A DNA stretch of 64,000 bases from Eutreptiella sp. 'Long Island Sound 2002' (lineage: Eukaryota > Euglenozoa > Euglenophyceae > Eutreptiales > Eutreptiaceae). The notes under the pieces were generated by a model. It did not search any database, was not told the DNA's origin, and saw nothing but the letters and a program-made list of their open reading frames with translations. The DNA lies in contig OZ038379.1 in the NCBI GenBank assembly GCA_964036045.1, positions 23,778,152-23,842,151 of the forward strand. The letters run 5' to 3'. Position 1 is the stretch's first letter; each line of letters starts with the position of its first letter. Position numbers and translations under genes: made by a program. This document shows, one piece after another, positions 1 through 10,913 of the stretch.

Positions 1-1989
1 CAGCCGTTCCCCGCACCGGGGTCGGGTACACTGTGGGTCGCAGGGGAGTCCTTGCGGGACAGGCGTGTCTCTTGCCTGCCCCGATGGACGGTGTGCCCTA
101 CCCGCAGCCCCTCGCTGGGCCCCAACCGCAGTACGTGCTGTGGGGAGTGCTCTTGGTCAGGCCCATTGGTCAGCCCCCAAGGGCCGGTGCCAACGCGGGC
201 GGCTGACCAACGGTCCCGGGCGTATCCCACCTTATTGCGTGTGCTCAGGTGGGGCCGATACGGTCACCGGGGGGGCCCCCAAACCCCCGAGGTTGGGTCC
301 CTCGCCTGCGTCTGCCCTGGACCCCTTTCGTCCCGCCCCCTTCTTTTGCTGTGTGGTTCGCGGTGGTGGGTTTCCTGTCTCTCCTGGGTGGGGTGGGGTG
401 GTGCCGGTGGGGGGGCGGCTCCTCGCCACTCCTGGCCGAGTTGCTTGTGTGCGTGTCCCCGCCACTCCTGGCTGAGGCTCGCCGCCGGTGGCGGCGGGTG
501 GTCCCTCGGCACTCCTGGCTGAGGGTCTTGGGTGTGGCTCCCCGCCACTCCTCACTCGGGTCCTCTGGTGTTGGTGGGAGGGTGGGCCTTCGCCATTCCT
601 GGCTGAGGTCCGCTGGTTTGTGGGGCGTGGTCCCTCGCTTCTGGCTGAGGGTCCTGGGTGGGCGTTCCCTCGCCACTCCTGGCTGAGGGCCCTGGGTGCG
701 GTCCCCCGCCACTCCTGGCTGGGGGGCCCGCTGGTGTTGGTGGTGGGTGGCCCCTCGCGATTCCTGGCTGAGGGTCCTGGGTGCGGTTCCCCGCCACTCC
801 TGGCTGGGGTCTGCCGGCTGCGGTGGTGGCCGTTTCCGCGGGGTTGGGCGGGCAGTTTCACGTGTTATGTGTGTTTGTGGCGCGGCGCGTGCTGGTGTGT
901 GCGTTGTGTGTTTGTGGTGGTGGCGTGGGTGTGGGTGTGTCTGCCGTGTGTGTTGGTGCGTATGTGGCGTGTGGCGGTTGGTTTCCCTGGCTGGGGCTTG
1001 CTGCTGGTGTACGTGTGGGTGTCGCTGGTGTGTGTTGTGGGTGGTCCCTCGCCACTCCTGGCGGAGGTTCCTGAGTGCGTGTTCCCGCCACTCCTGGCTG
1101 GTTTTCGCTGTCGTTGGTGGTGGGTGTTCCTCGCCACTCCTGGCTGAGGGCCCCGGGTGCGGTTCCCTGCCACTCCTGGCTGCGGTCCACTGGCGGCGGT
1201 GGTGTGTGGTTGCTTGCCACTCTTGGTTACGGTCCTGGTTGCGGTTCCCCGCCACTCCTGGCTGGGGTCCGCCGGCCGCGGGGTTGGATGGGGGGTTTCT
1301 CGTGGTGTGTGTGTTTGTGGTGCGGCGCGTGCGCGCCCGGTGACTGTGCTGGTGTGTGTGACGTGTGTTCGTCGTGGTGGCGTGGGTGTGGGTGTGTCTT
1401 CCGTGTGTGTTAGTGTGTGTGTGTGTTTTTGCGTGTGTGGTGTGCGGCGGTTGGTTTTTCTGGCTGGGGCTTGCCGCTGGTGTGGGTGTGGGTGTGGCTG
1501 GTGTGTGTCGTGGTTGGTCCCTCGCCACTCCTGGCGGAGGTTCTTGAGTGCGATTCCCCGCCACTCCTGGCTGGGTTTCGCTGCCGGTGGTGGTGGGTGC
1601 TCCTCGCCACTCCTGGCTGAGGGACCCGGGTGCGGTTCCCCGCCACTCCTGGCTGGAGTCCGCTGGCGGCGGTGGTGTGTGGTCGCTTGCCACTCCTGGC
1701 TGCGGGCCCTGGTTGCGGTTCCCCGCAACTCCTGGCTGGGGGGTCCGCTGGTGGCGGTGGTGGGTGGGCCCCTGCCACTCCTGGCTGAGGGTGTCGGGTG
1801 CGGTTTCCCGCCACTCCTGGCTGGGGTCCGCCGGCCGCAACGGTGGGTGTTTCCTTTGGTGGGGGTTTCTTGTGTTGTGTGTGTGTGTGGCGCGGCGTGT
1901 GCGCGTGGTGTCTGTGCTGGTGTGTGTGGTGTGTGTTCGTGGTGTCTGTGTTGGCGGTGGTGCGGGTGTGGGTGTGCCTTCCGCGTGCG

Positions 1990-2025
<36 letters not shown>

Positions 2026-2856
2026 GTGTGTTGGTGGCGTGTGGTTGCCGGTCCTTGCTTCCTCCGGCTATTGCTGCTGTTGGTGGGGGTGTGGCTGGTG
2101 TGTGCTGTGGTTGGTCCCTCGCCACTCCTGGTGGAGGTTCCTGTGTGCGACCCCCCGCCAATCCTGGCTGGGTTTCGCTGCCGGTGGTGGTGGGTGTTCC
2201 TCGCCTCTCCAGGCTGAGGGCCCCGGGTGCGGTCCCCCGCCACTCCTGGCTGGGGTCTGCCGGCAGTGGTGGTGTGCGGCTCCCCGCCACTCCTGGCTGG
2301 GGCCTGCCGGTTGCAGTGGGGTGTTTCGTGGGTGGGGGTGTCTCTTGTTGTGTGTGTTTGTGGTGTGTGGCTGCGCGCGGTGGCCGTGCTGTGTTGCGTG
2401 TTGCGTGTTTGTGGTGACCGCGTTGTTGGTGGTGTGGTGTGGTGGTGCGGCGTCGGTGTGTCTTCCGCGTGCGCTGGTGTGCTTGGTTGCGTTTGTGTGG
2501 TGTGCTGGTGGTCCGTGGTTTGTTGTCCCCGCCTCTTTTGGTTGGGGCTTGCGGCTGGTGTTTGTGTGGGTGTGGTTGGTGTGTGGTGTGGGTCCCCCGC
2601 CACTCCAGGCGGAGGGACCTGCGTGCTGTGCCCCGCCACTCCCGGCTGGGGTCCGCCGTTGTGTGGTGGTGGTTCGTCCCTTGCCACTCCTGGCTGGGGG
2701 GGTTTGGTTGCGGGGCCCCGCCACTCCTGGCTGGGGCTCGCCGCCGGGTGCGGTGGTTGGTCCCTCGCCACTCCTGGCCGAGGGTCGTGCGCGATGTTCC
2801 CCGCCACTGCTGGCTGGGGTCCGCCGGTTTTGGTGGTGGGGGCCCGCTCGCCACTC
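1..2856. repeat. GC/GT-rich minisatellite array I
   Basis: The whole stretch is an irregular tandem array in which CCACTCCTGGCTG recurs more than twenty times exactly and about a dozen times with one or two changes. Units usually continue into GGGG or AGGG and are separated by GGTGG, GTGTGTG or GCCGG-rich spacers. Most copies are preceded by CCCCG, so many units can fold as a hairpin (GCCA paired with TGGC, CCCC with GGGG, CTCC loop). All copies face the same way. Several frames stay open for hundreds of codons because the unit lacks stops; I read these as artefacts of composition, not genes. The array runs off the left edge of the window. The first 250 bases are GC-rich with few clear units. 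Confidence 0.9.
1994..2026. repeat. (GT)n microsatellite
   Basis: A nearly pure run of GT dinucleotides inside the minisatellite. Shorter GT runs recur throughout the array. Confidence 0.9.
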
Positions 2857-3121
2857 TGCAATGGGATTACCCAGAGTGACTATTTTCCCAGCGTAGCTCT
2901 CCGGCTACTCTTCATCTTCAACGTTGTTGTCTCACATCTCAATATACACGACTACGCAAAACCCATCACGGAATCATTACTGAATCTCATCCTGTTGTTC
3001 TGTGAGAAAACCTGATGTTTTTATCATAAAATTCCACCGAGATTCAATGCGAATCACATTGACAAATCACAGATCAAATGCGCATGCGCTGCAATGTAGG
3101 CCTGTGCTGAGTTCCATTACA
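2857..3121. mobile_element. MITE-like repeat, copy 1
   Basis: A 265-bp sequence nearly identical to 5306-5570. It starts TGCAATGGGATTAC and ends GAGTTCCATTACA, so its ends form short inverted repeats (TGTAATGG in the better preserved copy). It has no coding capacity. Size, terminal inverted repeats and two dispersed copies fit a non-autonomous DNA transposon. The family is unknown and the left end carries one base change compared with copy 2. Confidence 0.6.
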
Positions 3122-4764
3122 CTCCCCTCACAAGCCATGTGCAGGCTGCTGAGGCACCAGGCACAGGGCTGACAAGAGGCTTGATTGACTCAGCACAGCA
3201 CAAAAAAACATAATTAGATGACTGAGATAGTATGCAACACCCTCCAAGTGCCTAAAAAATAGACACTCAGAAAGTGTGCTGAAAAAAAAAGCCAAAAGGG
3301 ACAACAACTCAATGCACACCTACAATACTAACCCGCCTACAAGTGTGAAACAACACCTGCAGCAGTGGCTAAGCAAGTGCTGCACTAAGCTATTGACCAA
3401 AGAACTCAAACACTTGTGCACACGCACCCAGCTAGACGTTAAAGCTAACTATGCACTGCATGCACTCACACCTACAGAAAACAAAACTGACATGGTATCT
3501 ACTAACAACACACACGCCAAAAAAAAATACAGACAAACAGTCCTTGCTTTAAAAAAAAATCAGCCCGCTGCACCAAGGGCTGCAAAAACCCCACTGCAAA
3601 GAGTGTTTTACAAAAACAAAAAATTCCCGAATCCCTGGCAACCTGGCACAGAGGAAACCACCAAGCAGTGTGCTGTAAAAAAAAGAAGCAGTGCTGAAGC
3701 AACCCACTTAATTGATACAAACTTCACTTGAATAATATAGATTACTTCTTCATACATTTAGTTAAGGGTACTTCATTGGAATGGGCACTGCAGAGCACAG
3801 AAAAAGAAATGAGGTCAACACAAAAGCAGGAACATAACAAGCAGCGAAGTCGACGTGCACACCTGAAAGGTACAGTCCTCACTTCACTCCTTGCAGCTTT
3901 GCTCTGTGTGTGCTCCCATTTTGCTTGGCTCCCCTGCTACTCACCACCAGCCTGCACAGAGCAAGAGAGGGGAAAACATACAACATGCAACGTCCAAGCA
4001 GTGCCATCAGTGCACTGCCGTCTCCAGATCGCGAAGCGAAACCACAGCATCATCTACAAAGCACTGCATGATCCAAGGCGAAGCGTGGCAGAACAACAGA
4101 AAATAAGGCAAGCTCACACATACATTTACACATACAAACACACTACACATCTCAAAAGTGACATACTGAACACAGAAGACATACTCATTTTTACATGCAA
4201 CTCATTTGCATGCAGATTCAGGTTAGCCTAAATGTACCAGTATGTACTCAGCCACACAGTGTAAGAAACAAACAAAGCAAAAAGAAACCACTCAGACGGC
4301 ACACCCGTGGAGCACCCCTACACTGCGCCTGTGGAGCAGCCCACTTCAGCTCCACTGGGCTGCCTGGAGCAGCACAAAACACAGCCTAAACAGCAGCCGC
4401 AACAAGCAGGACGCGCACAGGGTAACGCACAGGGCCAGGAGCCTCACGCTCACACACTTTGTACCACACTCACTGCAAATCACTCGCAGCCAAACACCCT
4501 AGCGGAGCCTCACGCTCACGCTGCGCTTCACGCGCCTGCTAACACCCTAGCGCTGCCCACGCAAGCCAGAAATGCACTGCCAGACTGCCCTGCACGCTAA
4601 CAGGAAACAACACAACAGAGACTGCAGGAGGCTACCAACACACGCACACGAGGACGCTACACACCAGCATGCACACGGCAGAGCATCACGCTCACAAAAT
4701 AACACAAGAAAAGCATAAAAGAACCTTACGGCGTTTTGTTTCGCCGACGACCTCCAGTTCCTCG
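3122..4764. other. A-rich spacer, no gene recognised
   Basis: This AT-richer stretch has many A runs and scattered CA/GC-rich words such as CTCACGC and CACACGC. Two plus-strand frames stay open (about 3276-3731 and 3728-4231), but they lack a recognisable domain and the first has no ATG start. I see no supported feature. Confidence 0.5.
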
Positions 4765-5305
4765 TCAGGTTTTCTTGGCCATGCGCACCTTTAACTGAGC
4801 AGGCGACAGATTCGCGTTCGCGCTGGTGGTTGCGCTGGAGAAAATGACATGATTCGCTGACGGAGGTTGCTGTGGGTGTGGACATTCCGCTGCTGTGCAA
4901 AGCGCTCGAATGAGGCGAAGAGGGTCCTCTGCAACAACGCGGAACAGTGCACTCATGGACCGAGGCGCAGTGTCAGCTATTTGCACTGGGTACACAACCT
5001 CCACAGCACGAATGCAGTGTGACGCAAGCTCAGTGTCTTCAATTAGCTCAGGTTCTTCAGACAGCAAGGCAATCAAAGCAGCATTGTCTTCGACAGAGTG
5101 AACATCCCAACTAGACCAGTTTTGCAGTCTCCAACGTCACCCTGTCGCTGGCGGAGGCACCGGCAGTCTCGAAAGACGACGAACTTCGCGTTCAAGCTCA
5201 GCACGGTGCTCACGGTACCACTGCAAAGTGGACTCGGCGACCATGGAGGATGACTGGTATCTGGAAGTTTGCTGGAAAGCCCTTGCCGAAATCGAACAAC
5301 AGGAT
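4765..5305 (-). pseudogene. Broken ORF of unknown function
   Basis: Reading on the minus strand, two open segments lie in the same frame. The first contains AESTLQWYREHRAELERE and runs to a TGA at 5137-5139. The second begins RWRLQNWSSWDVHSVED and ends with KVRMAKKT and a stop at 4765. The single TGA is one base from CGA (Arg), so this looks like one ORF of about 180 codons with a nonsense mutation. Its upstream end stops exactly at the MITE-like repeat. The segment beyond that repeat (5571-5906) matches the 5' end of the intact gene at 6838-7932, but this part does not match it. I do not recognise the family. Confidence 0.45.
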
Positions 5306-5570
5306 TGTAATGGGATTACCCAGAGTGACTTTTTTCCCGGCGTAGCTCTCCGGCTATTCTTTATCTTCAACGTTGTTGTCTCACATCCAAATATGCACGA
5401 CTACGCAAAATTCATTACGGAACCATTATTGAATCTCATCCTGTTCTTCTGTGAGAAAACACGATGTTTTTATCATAAAATTCCATAGAGATTCAATGCG
5501 AATCACATTGACAAATCACAGATCAAATGCGCATGCGCTGCGATGCAGGCCTGTGCCGAGTTCCATTACA
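5306..5570. mobile_element. MITE-like repeat, copy 2
   Basis: This 265-bp copy has ends TGTAATGGGATTACC and GAGTTCCATTACA, giving an 8-9 bp terminal inverted repeat. It sits exactly at the point where the gene fragment to its right (5571-5906) stops resembling its paralogue. The neighbouring gene itself reads TGTAATA at this spot, so the element or its duplication may have used that word as target. Confidence 0.65.
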
Positions 5571-5906
5571 TGTAATAAGCCAGAACCTTTCCAGCCTATT
5601 CTTTGCTACGTTTTTGTCGTCCAAGTTCCTCACTGCAGTTCCCAAAATTTATGCAAGTAGCACCATACGGGCAAGGAGAAGTTGATGAGATCGATGATGC
5701 CGAAAAGTTCCATAAATACGCTAGTTCATGCCCCAAAATAAATAATAAGACAAATGAGCCCATTTTACTGAAAACTTGATAGAAACAATGGAAATAGAAA
5801 AAGATCTGTTCTATCGCTACATCTGCACGTATTTCTGCACGTGCGCTCCACATTCTGTGATACTTGGCGCATCCGGCGCCAGGATACAGGCAGTTCTGCC
5901 CGATCC
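5571..5906 (-). pseudogene. Truncated copy of the 5' end of the 6838-7932 gene
   Basis: About 335 bases match 7838-8173 closely and include the presumed promoter, leader and first 30 or so codons of the intact gene. In this copy the coding part has an in-frame TAA where the intact gene has TGG (after MVLLA versus MLLLAW). It is cut off by the MITE-like repeat. The outer end diverges after GCCCGATCCC, a word that also recurs at 8446-8456. Confidence 0.7.
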
Positions 5907-6837
5907 CATTACACCCCCTTCCTAAAATACTTCATACTCTGAGTGGACCATTGACAGTACACTCAGTGTGTGAAGTGTTTGATAAAAAAATATCAATGGG
6001 AGCGGCAGCACTGACTGCATACCCGGCTCCAAGGAAGTGTACAAGTGTACAACACAGCACTCATATGAGGCTGGCACTGTGGGCGCTACCAGCAACCAGC
6101 ACTGTGGTACCTGAGATCTGAAAAAGAAAACTGGTGTTGTAGTCATTGTTTGCTATAGCCCTATCTCGAGCTGGGGAAAAAGGTGTACCACGTGCTATAT
6201 GTACAGTGCCCCTGGGGGTGACCTAAGCTCAAAATGCGTTTATGCACTTGGTCCCTGCTGTATATAAATACAAAAAAAAGACCTGTCTGTGGGACTCAGT
6301 CTACTCAGTTTCCAAAACGAGGATCCTGCAGTATTCCACTACCCACTAAAAAACTTAGGATTGATATACTTTTCATTTTCGCACAAAGAAAAGCAAACAA
6401 AAACCATAGCGCTGCTGGCGTTTTACTTTCCCTGCTGTTTCTCAGGGTTTTGTCACATGGAAAAAGGAACAAAAACACTCCACAGCCAAAAAAGCCACAC
6501 CTCGAGCCCTGGCACACTTAGCACAAAAAAAGAACATGATGACTCATGGTCCTGTGCTGCCCAGTGCAAGGTTTCATCGCGCCATAGCAAGTAGCGCCAA
6601 AGGCCGCCACTTGTATACGTGCCAGGTTGGGCCGCGCTCGCAAACTCAGACCACCTGCACCTGTGCAGCCCATCGTGAGCGCCTTACTTTACAAAAACAA
6701 AGCAAAGGCGTATCTCAGTACCTGCAAAGAAGGCACTTGGCGCACTTATAGCATCTATACAAGGCCGTAAGCTCACTGCCAAATTTACATGCAGCAAATC
6801 TAAATCAGATTCACTGCTGCTGGCAAAAAAAAAAAAC
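5907..6837. other. Spacer without recognised gene
   Basis: AT-richer DNA between the truncated copy and the intact gene. Short open frames on both strands show no family features. No inverted or tandem repeat stands out. The final part, next to the gene's stop codon, may hold its 3' untranslated region. Confidence 0.5.
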
Positions 6838-7932
6838 TTACTTCCTTGACTTACCGGGCGCATCATGCGCCACACTGTTGAGCAACTCCAGCAGCTGGCG
6901 CGCCGCTTGCTGTTGGCGCACTTGGCGCCCTGTACGGCGTCCACGCTTCTTGGCGCAGGGACCTGGGCTTGACTCACCAGCGCTGCTGACACTCCCAGTG
7001 TTAGTGTCATCTCCTGCACGTTCGCCAAACACTCGTTCAGCACGTACGGGAGTGCTTGCACCAGCGCTGCTTGTCTCCATAGCGCTCACGCCAGCGCTGC
7101 TCCTGTCTGTAGCGCTCATGCCAGCGCTGCTCGTCTCTGTAGCACGCATGCCAGCGCTGCTCGTCTCCTTAGCGCTGACGCCAGCGCTTGTAGAAGTCCC
7201 AGTAGAGCCCTTCGCACGTTTCCTAGTGTCACGGCGCGTAGTACTTGTCGTCGCGCCAGGGTTCTCAACGCCAGCTGCAAATTTGGCGACAGTAGGGACA
7301 TTTACACCTGTGGAACTTGATGAGCGCTTCTCAGCACCAGCACGTGCACGCGTGCTGTCGGCAAGGAGGTCAACCAGCTGCGCAACGTGCTCGGCAACAA
7401 CCTTCAACTGCTGCCGCATATCACTGCACGTGGTCGTCAACTCCTCCACCTGGTCAGGCGTGGTTTGCTGAGTGATGCCCTCCTCATAGTTGTTCACTGG
7501 CGGCGCAAGCCTGTGTTGAACAAAGAGAGAAGACACATAGCTCACCAAAAGGCCGTGGAACTCACGCTCTTCCTCGTTCAATATATTCCTTCGCACGCTC
7601 GCCGGATTCATAGCGAACTCAATGCAATTGTAGCTTTGGAGCTTCAACCAACCTTGAACCTCTTTCTCAAACACCGCAACGTCGCACAGTGCTGCCCAAC
7701 TTGAAATACTGTCGCACCACTGCTTTGTCACCTCAGGTAGCCTGTCAGCGTGTCTGATCTCACCAGCATAACCTGAATACAACCCAAAGTCATCGTTCAC
7801 CAACTCCTCCATTAGACGAACAAAAATTCTTTGAACTGTAATAGGCCAGAACCTTTCCAGCCTATTCTTTGCTACGTTGTTGGGTTCCAAGTTCCTCACT
7901 GCAGTTTCCAAGATCCACGCAAGTAGCAGCAT
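6838..7932 (-). CDS. Unknown 364-aa protein with Ser/Ala/Thr repeat linker
   Basis: A single uninterrupted frame starts at an ATG (MLLLAWILE) and encodes 364 residues. The first 175 residues look like a folded, partly helical domain containing RLERFWPITVQRIFVRLMEE. A likely coiled coil follows at about residues 180-210. Residues about 245-305 are a linker built from five 10-residue repeats of the type SSAGMSATET. The tail is basic (KKRGRRTGRQVRQQQ) and ends in a Leu-rich helix. The basic tail could bind nucleic acid or act as a nuclear localisation signal (inference). A damaged copy of its 5' end lies 2.27 kb away in the same orientation. I do not recognise a family; it may be host or an accessory gene of an unseen element. 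Confidence 0.5.
   Translation of the reverse strand: MLLLAWILETAVRNLEPNNVAKNRLERFWPITVQRIFVRLMEELVNDDFGLYSGYAGEIRHADRLPEVTKQWCDSISSWAALCDVAVFEKEVQGWLKLQSYNCIEFAMNPASVRRNILNEEEREFHGLLVSYVSSLFVQHRLAPPVNNYEEGITQQTTPDQVEELTTTCSDMRQQLKVVAEHVAQLVDLLADSTRARAGAEKRSSSSTGVNVPTVAKFAAGVENPGATTSTTRRDTRKRAKGSTGTSTSAGVSAKETSSAGMRATETSSAGMSATDRSSAGVSAMETSSAGASTPVRAERVFGERAGDDTNTGSVSSAGESSPGPCAKKRGRRTGRQVRQQQAARQLLELLNSVAHDAPGKSRK
7060..7190 (-). repeat. 30-bp coding minisatellite
   Basis: A unit of about 30 bases containing GCCAGCGCTGCTCGTCTC repeats four to five times inside the preceding gene and encodes its Ser/Ala/Thr linker. The 30-bp period keeps the frame. Confidence 0.8.
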
Positions 7933-8175
7933 ACGGGCAAAGAGAAGTTGATGGGATCGATGATGCGGAAAAGTTCAATAAATACGCTAGTTCATGCCCT
8001 AAAATAAATAATAAGACAAATCAGCGCATTTTACTGAAAACTTGATAGAAACAATGGAAAGAGAAAAAGATCTGTTCTATCGCTACATTTGCACGTATTT
8101 CTGCACGTGCGCTCCACATTCTGTGATACTCGGCACATCCGGCGCCGGGATACAGGCAGTTCTGCCCGATCCCGA

Positions 8176-8551
8176 AAGGCTGTGCTAGGGGGGGAAGGCC
8201 GGGGGATCCTTCGAAGGGTGACCGGAAGGAGCTGAAACCGTGAGGGCAGCGACTGAAGGGAGCCTACCACCGGTCATGCCCCAAGGGAACCTGGTTGAAG
8301 TTCTCGGCGGTGAGGTGAGACAGGGGTCGCCAGGGGAACTGATGGTGGAGAGCACTCCTTCCCGCCACAGGCGGCCACCATGTAAAACAAACAAGGAGAT
8401 GTCAGATGAGGCTGCGGACGCGGCCGCCCTTACTTACTTACTTACTGCCCGATCCCATTACTGGCTGTGGGCCCCGGGGTGCCCTTCTCCTTGGTTCTGG
8501 TGTGTGTGTCTGTGCTGTGTGGCGCTTCGTGATGGTGTGGGTGGCGTGCGG
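8176..8551. other. Spacer with (CTTA)n microsatellite
   Basis: No gene is seen. A short CTTA run occupies about 8428-8446 and is followed at once by GCCCGATCCCATTAC, the same word found at the edge of the 5' gene duplication near 5900. GT-rich tandem sequence begins after 8480. Confidence 0.6.
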
Positions 8552-9600
8552 GGGTCGTGCGCGGTGTGGTTGCCGTGTGTTTGTGTGTGTGCGTGCGTGC
8601 GGTGTGTGGTTTGTGGGGTGTGTCATACCTTGGTTGGTTCTCGTCGTCGGTCGGCATGGTCGTGGCCAAAAAGCAGAAGAAAAGCAAAAGAAGAGGTCCT
8701 GTAGATGTGTAGCAGAAATGCGTGATATGCGAAATGTGAAATACATACCTCTCTATTTGTCCCACCACGCATTTTTCCCCCTGTGGAGAGAGGGCGTGTG
8801 CAGGCCCTTTGGGGGGTTGGTTGGGTGTGGGGCGGGTGCGGCGGTCCTACCCCTCCTCTTGTGGTTCTTGTGTTTTTTTTTCGTATTTGATCTCGTTGCG
8901 TGTTGTGCCTTGTGTCGTTTTTTCTTTTCCGTAGCGTCTTCGAAAACATACCTCTTTGCCTTGTGTTTTCCCTATAGAGAGTCGTGTAAGGTGTTTTTTT
9001 TTGCGGTAACATACTTGCCATACCTTGTGCAGCTCCTCGTTGTCATCCCCTATAGAGAGAGCGTGTGCGTGTTGTGTGGTTGGCGTGCGGGGGTCGTGCG
9101 CGGTGTGGTTGCCGTGTGTGTGTGTGTGCGTGCGTGCGGTGTGTAGTTTGTGGGGTGTGTCATACCTTGGTTGGTTCTCGTCGTCGATCGGCATGGTCGT
9201 GGCCAAAAAGCAGAAGAAAAGCAAAAGAAGAGGTCCTGTAGATGTGTAGCAGAAATGCGTGATATGCGAAATGCGAAATACATACCTCTCTATTTGTCCC
9301 AGCACGCATTTTTCCCCCTGTGGAGAGAGGGCGTGTGCAGGCCCTTTGGGGGGTTGGTTGGGTGTGGGGCGGGTGCGGCGGTCCTACCCCTCCTGTTGTG
9401 GTTCTTGTGTTTTTTTTTTCCTATTTGATCTCGTTGCGTGTTGTGACTTGTGTCGTTTTTTTTTTCCGTAGCGTCTTCGATAACATACCTCTTTGCCTTG
9501 TGTTTTCCCCATAGAGAGGGCGTGCAAGGTGGTTTTTTTTTTTTGCGGTAACATACTTGCCATACCTTGTGCAGCTCCTCGTTGTCATCCCCTATGGAGA
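8552..9600. repeat. Tandem duplication, about 540-bp unit
   Basis: Two adjacent copies are displaced by 537-542 bases. For example GGCATGGTCGTGGCC lies at 8653 and 9190, and ATACTTGCCATACCTTGTGC at 9011 and 9553. The copies differ by scattered substitutions and by T-run length. Each unit contains GTGTGCGTGCGTGC, a purine-rich block (AAGCAGAAGAAAAGC) and CATACC words. Open frames across it are not supported as genes. Confidence 0.85.
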
Positions 9601-10460
9601 GAGTGTGTGCGTGTTGTGTGGGTCGGGCGGGGGATGGGGTTTCATACCATGTTTCTCCTTGACCTTGTCTCCGTCTTCTTGTACCTTGCGGGCGTTTGGC
9701 GTCTCATGGTTTCTTGGGTGTGGTTCGTGTTTGTTCGCTTGTGTATGCATGCGTGGTCCCTTTGGCGCGCTCCTTCGCAATTTTAACATACTTGGTTTCC
9801 ACACCTATGCTTACGTTGTGGGGGTGGTGCGGGGTGTATGGGCTCTTAACATACTTGTCCGCCATACCATTGTTTCCCCGTGGTTCGTGGCCTTCTCCTA
9901 TAGCGAGAGCGTGTGCATGTTGTGTGGGTGGGGCGGGGGGTCGGGTTTCATACCATGTTTCTCCTTGACCTTGTCTCCGTCTTCTTGCACCTTGCGGGCT
10001 TTCGGCGTCTCATGGTTTCATGGGCGGGGTTCGTGTCTGTACGCTTGTGTATGCGTGCGTGGTCCCTTTGGCGCCCTCCTCCGCATTTCGAACATACTTG
10101 GTGTCCACCAGTCCACACCTAGGCTTACGTTGCGGGGGTGGTGCGGAGTGTATGGTTCTTAACATACTTGTTCGCCATACCATTGTTTCCCATGCTCCGT
10201 GGCCGTCCCATACCCTTTGCTTTTTTTTTTCCGTCGTCCTGTACTTCGCGGTGCTTGGTGTCTATGGAGGAATGGGTATGTGGGTGTGGCTCGTGTTTAT
10301 ACGCATGCTTTATGACGTGGTGGTTCGTTGCTCGTTTTTGCGTTTGGTGTTGTCCCTTTGGCGCCCTCCTTCACAACATACTTGGTTTCCTCACCTACGC
10401 ATGTGTAGCGGGGGAAATGTAGGATGCATGGGGTCGTAACATACTTGTTTGTCATACCTT
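9601..10460. repeat. Tandem repeat, about 306-bp unit, three copies
   Basis: TTCATACCATGTTTCTCC occurs at 9641 and 9947 (306 bases apart), and CATACTTGG followed by T/GTCC occurs near 9786, 10092 and 10377. The third copy is more diverged. AACATACTTG is a frequent word here and in the 540-bp unit, so the two arrays may share an ancestor. Confidence 0.8.
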
Positions 10461-10913
10461 TGTTTCCCCGTGGTCCGTGGATGTTGGCGTGTGGTCTTCC
10501 GTGGTTCGCGTGTGGTGGTGTTTCGTGCTTTCTTTGTTTTTGGTTTTGTGCCCCTCCTTTTGTTTTTTGTTTCCCCCCCCCCTTTTTTTTTGACGCGCAC
10601 AAGTCACCTAGCTTCTATGGTGCGCACCTTGCTAGGTGGTTTGGGGCGCCCAACGCTCCAATTCTTCGTCGTCGCGGCTCGCTGGTTCTTGGCCTTCTGT
10701 GTGTGTCCTAAGTTTTGCGACGTCGCCAAACAGCGGCGTAAAACTTTTTGGGGGGGGGGGGGTTTTATTGACCTAGACCAGTTCGAACATAGTTCTGGGC
10801 CAGGGCACCACCCCATGCAACGTACGGTTGAAAGATATACATACAGGCGGGGGTGAGGTCATGGGTCATGGATCATGAGGCACTGTGCCTATGCAGTTAG
10901 CCTTGTCCCTGCT
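10461..10913. other. Low-complexity DNA with C/T and G runs
   Basis: Pyrimidine-rich runs (10560-10592) and a run of thirteen G (10751-10763) lie here. There is no gene. The part next to 10900 may be the 3' untranslated end of the minus-strand LINE fragment. Confidence 0.5.

Noticed and set aside
245-2854. An 869-codon minus-strand frame and several long plus-strand frames across minisatellite I
   Set aside because: The peptides are only translations of the repeat core, several frames are open at once and no start context or domain is present. Composition explains the lack of stops.
3276-4231. Two plus-strand ORFs of about 150 and 167 codons
   Set aside because: The first starts at CTG, and neither has a domain, repeat structure or neighbour that supports a gene.
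8176-8400. A stretch resembling rRNA because of GAAACCGTGAGGG
   Set aside because: Only a short word matches; the flanks do not continue as any rRNA domain I know.
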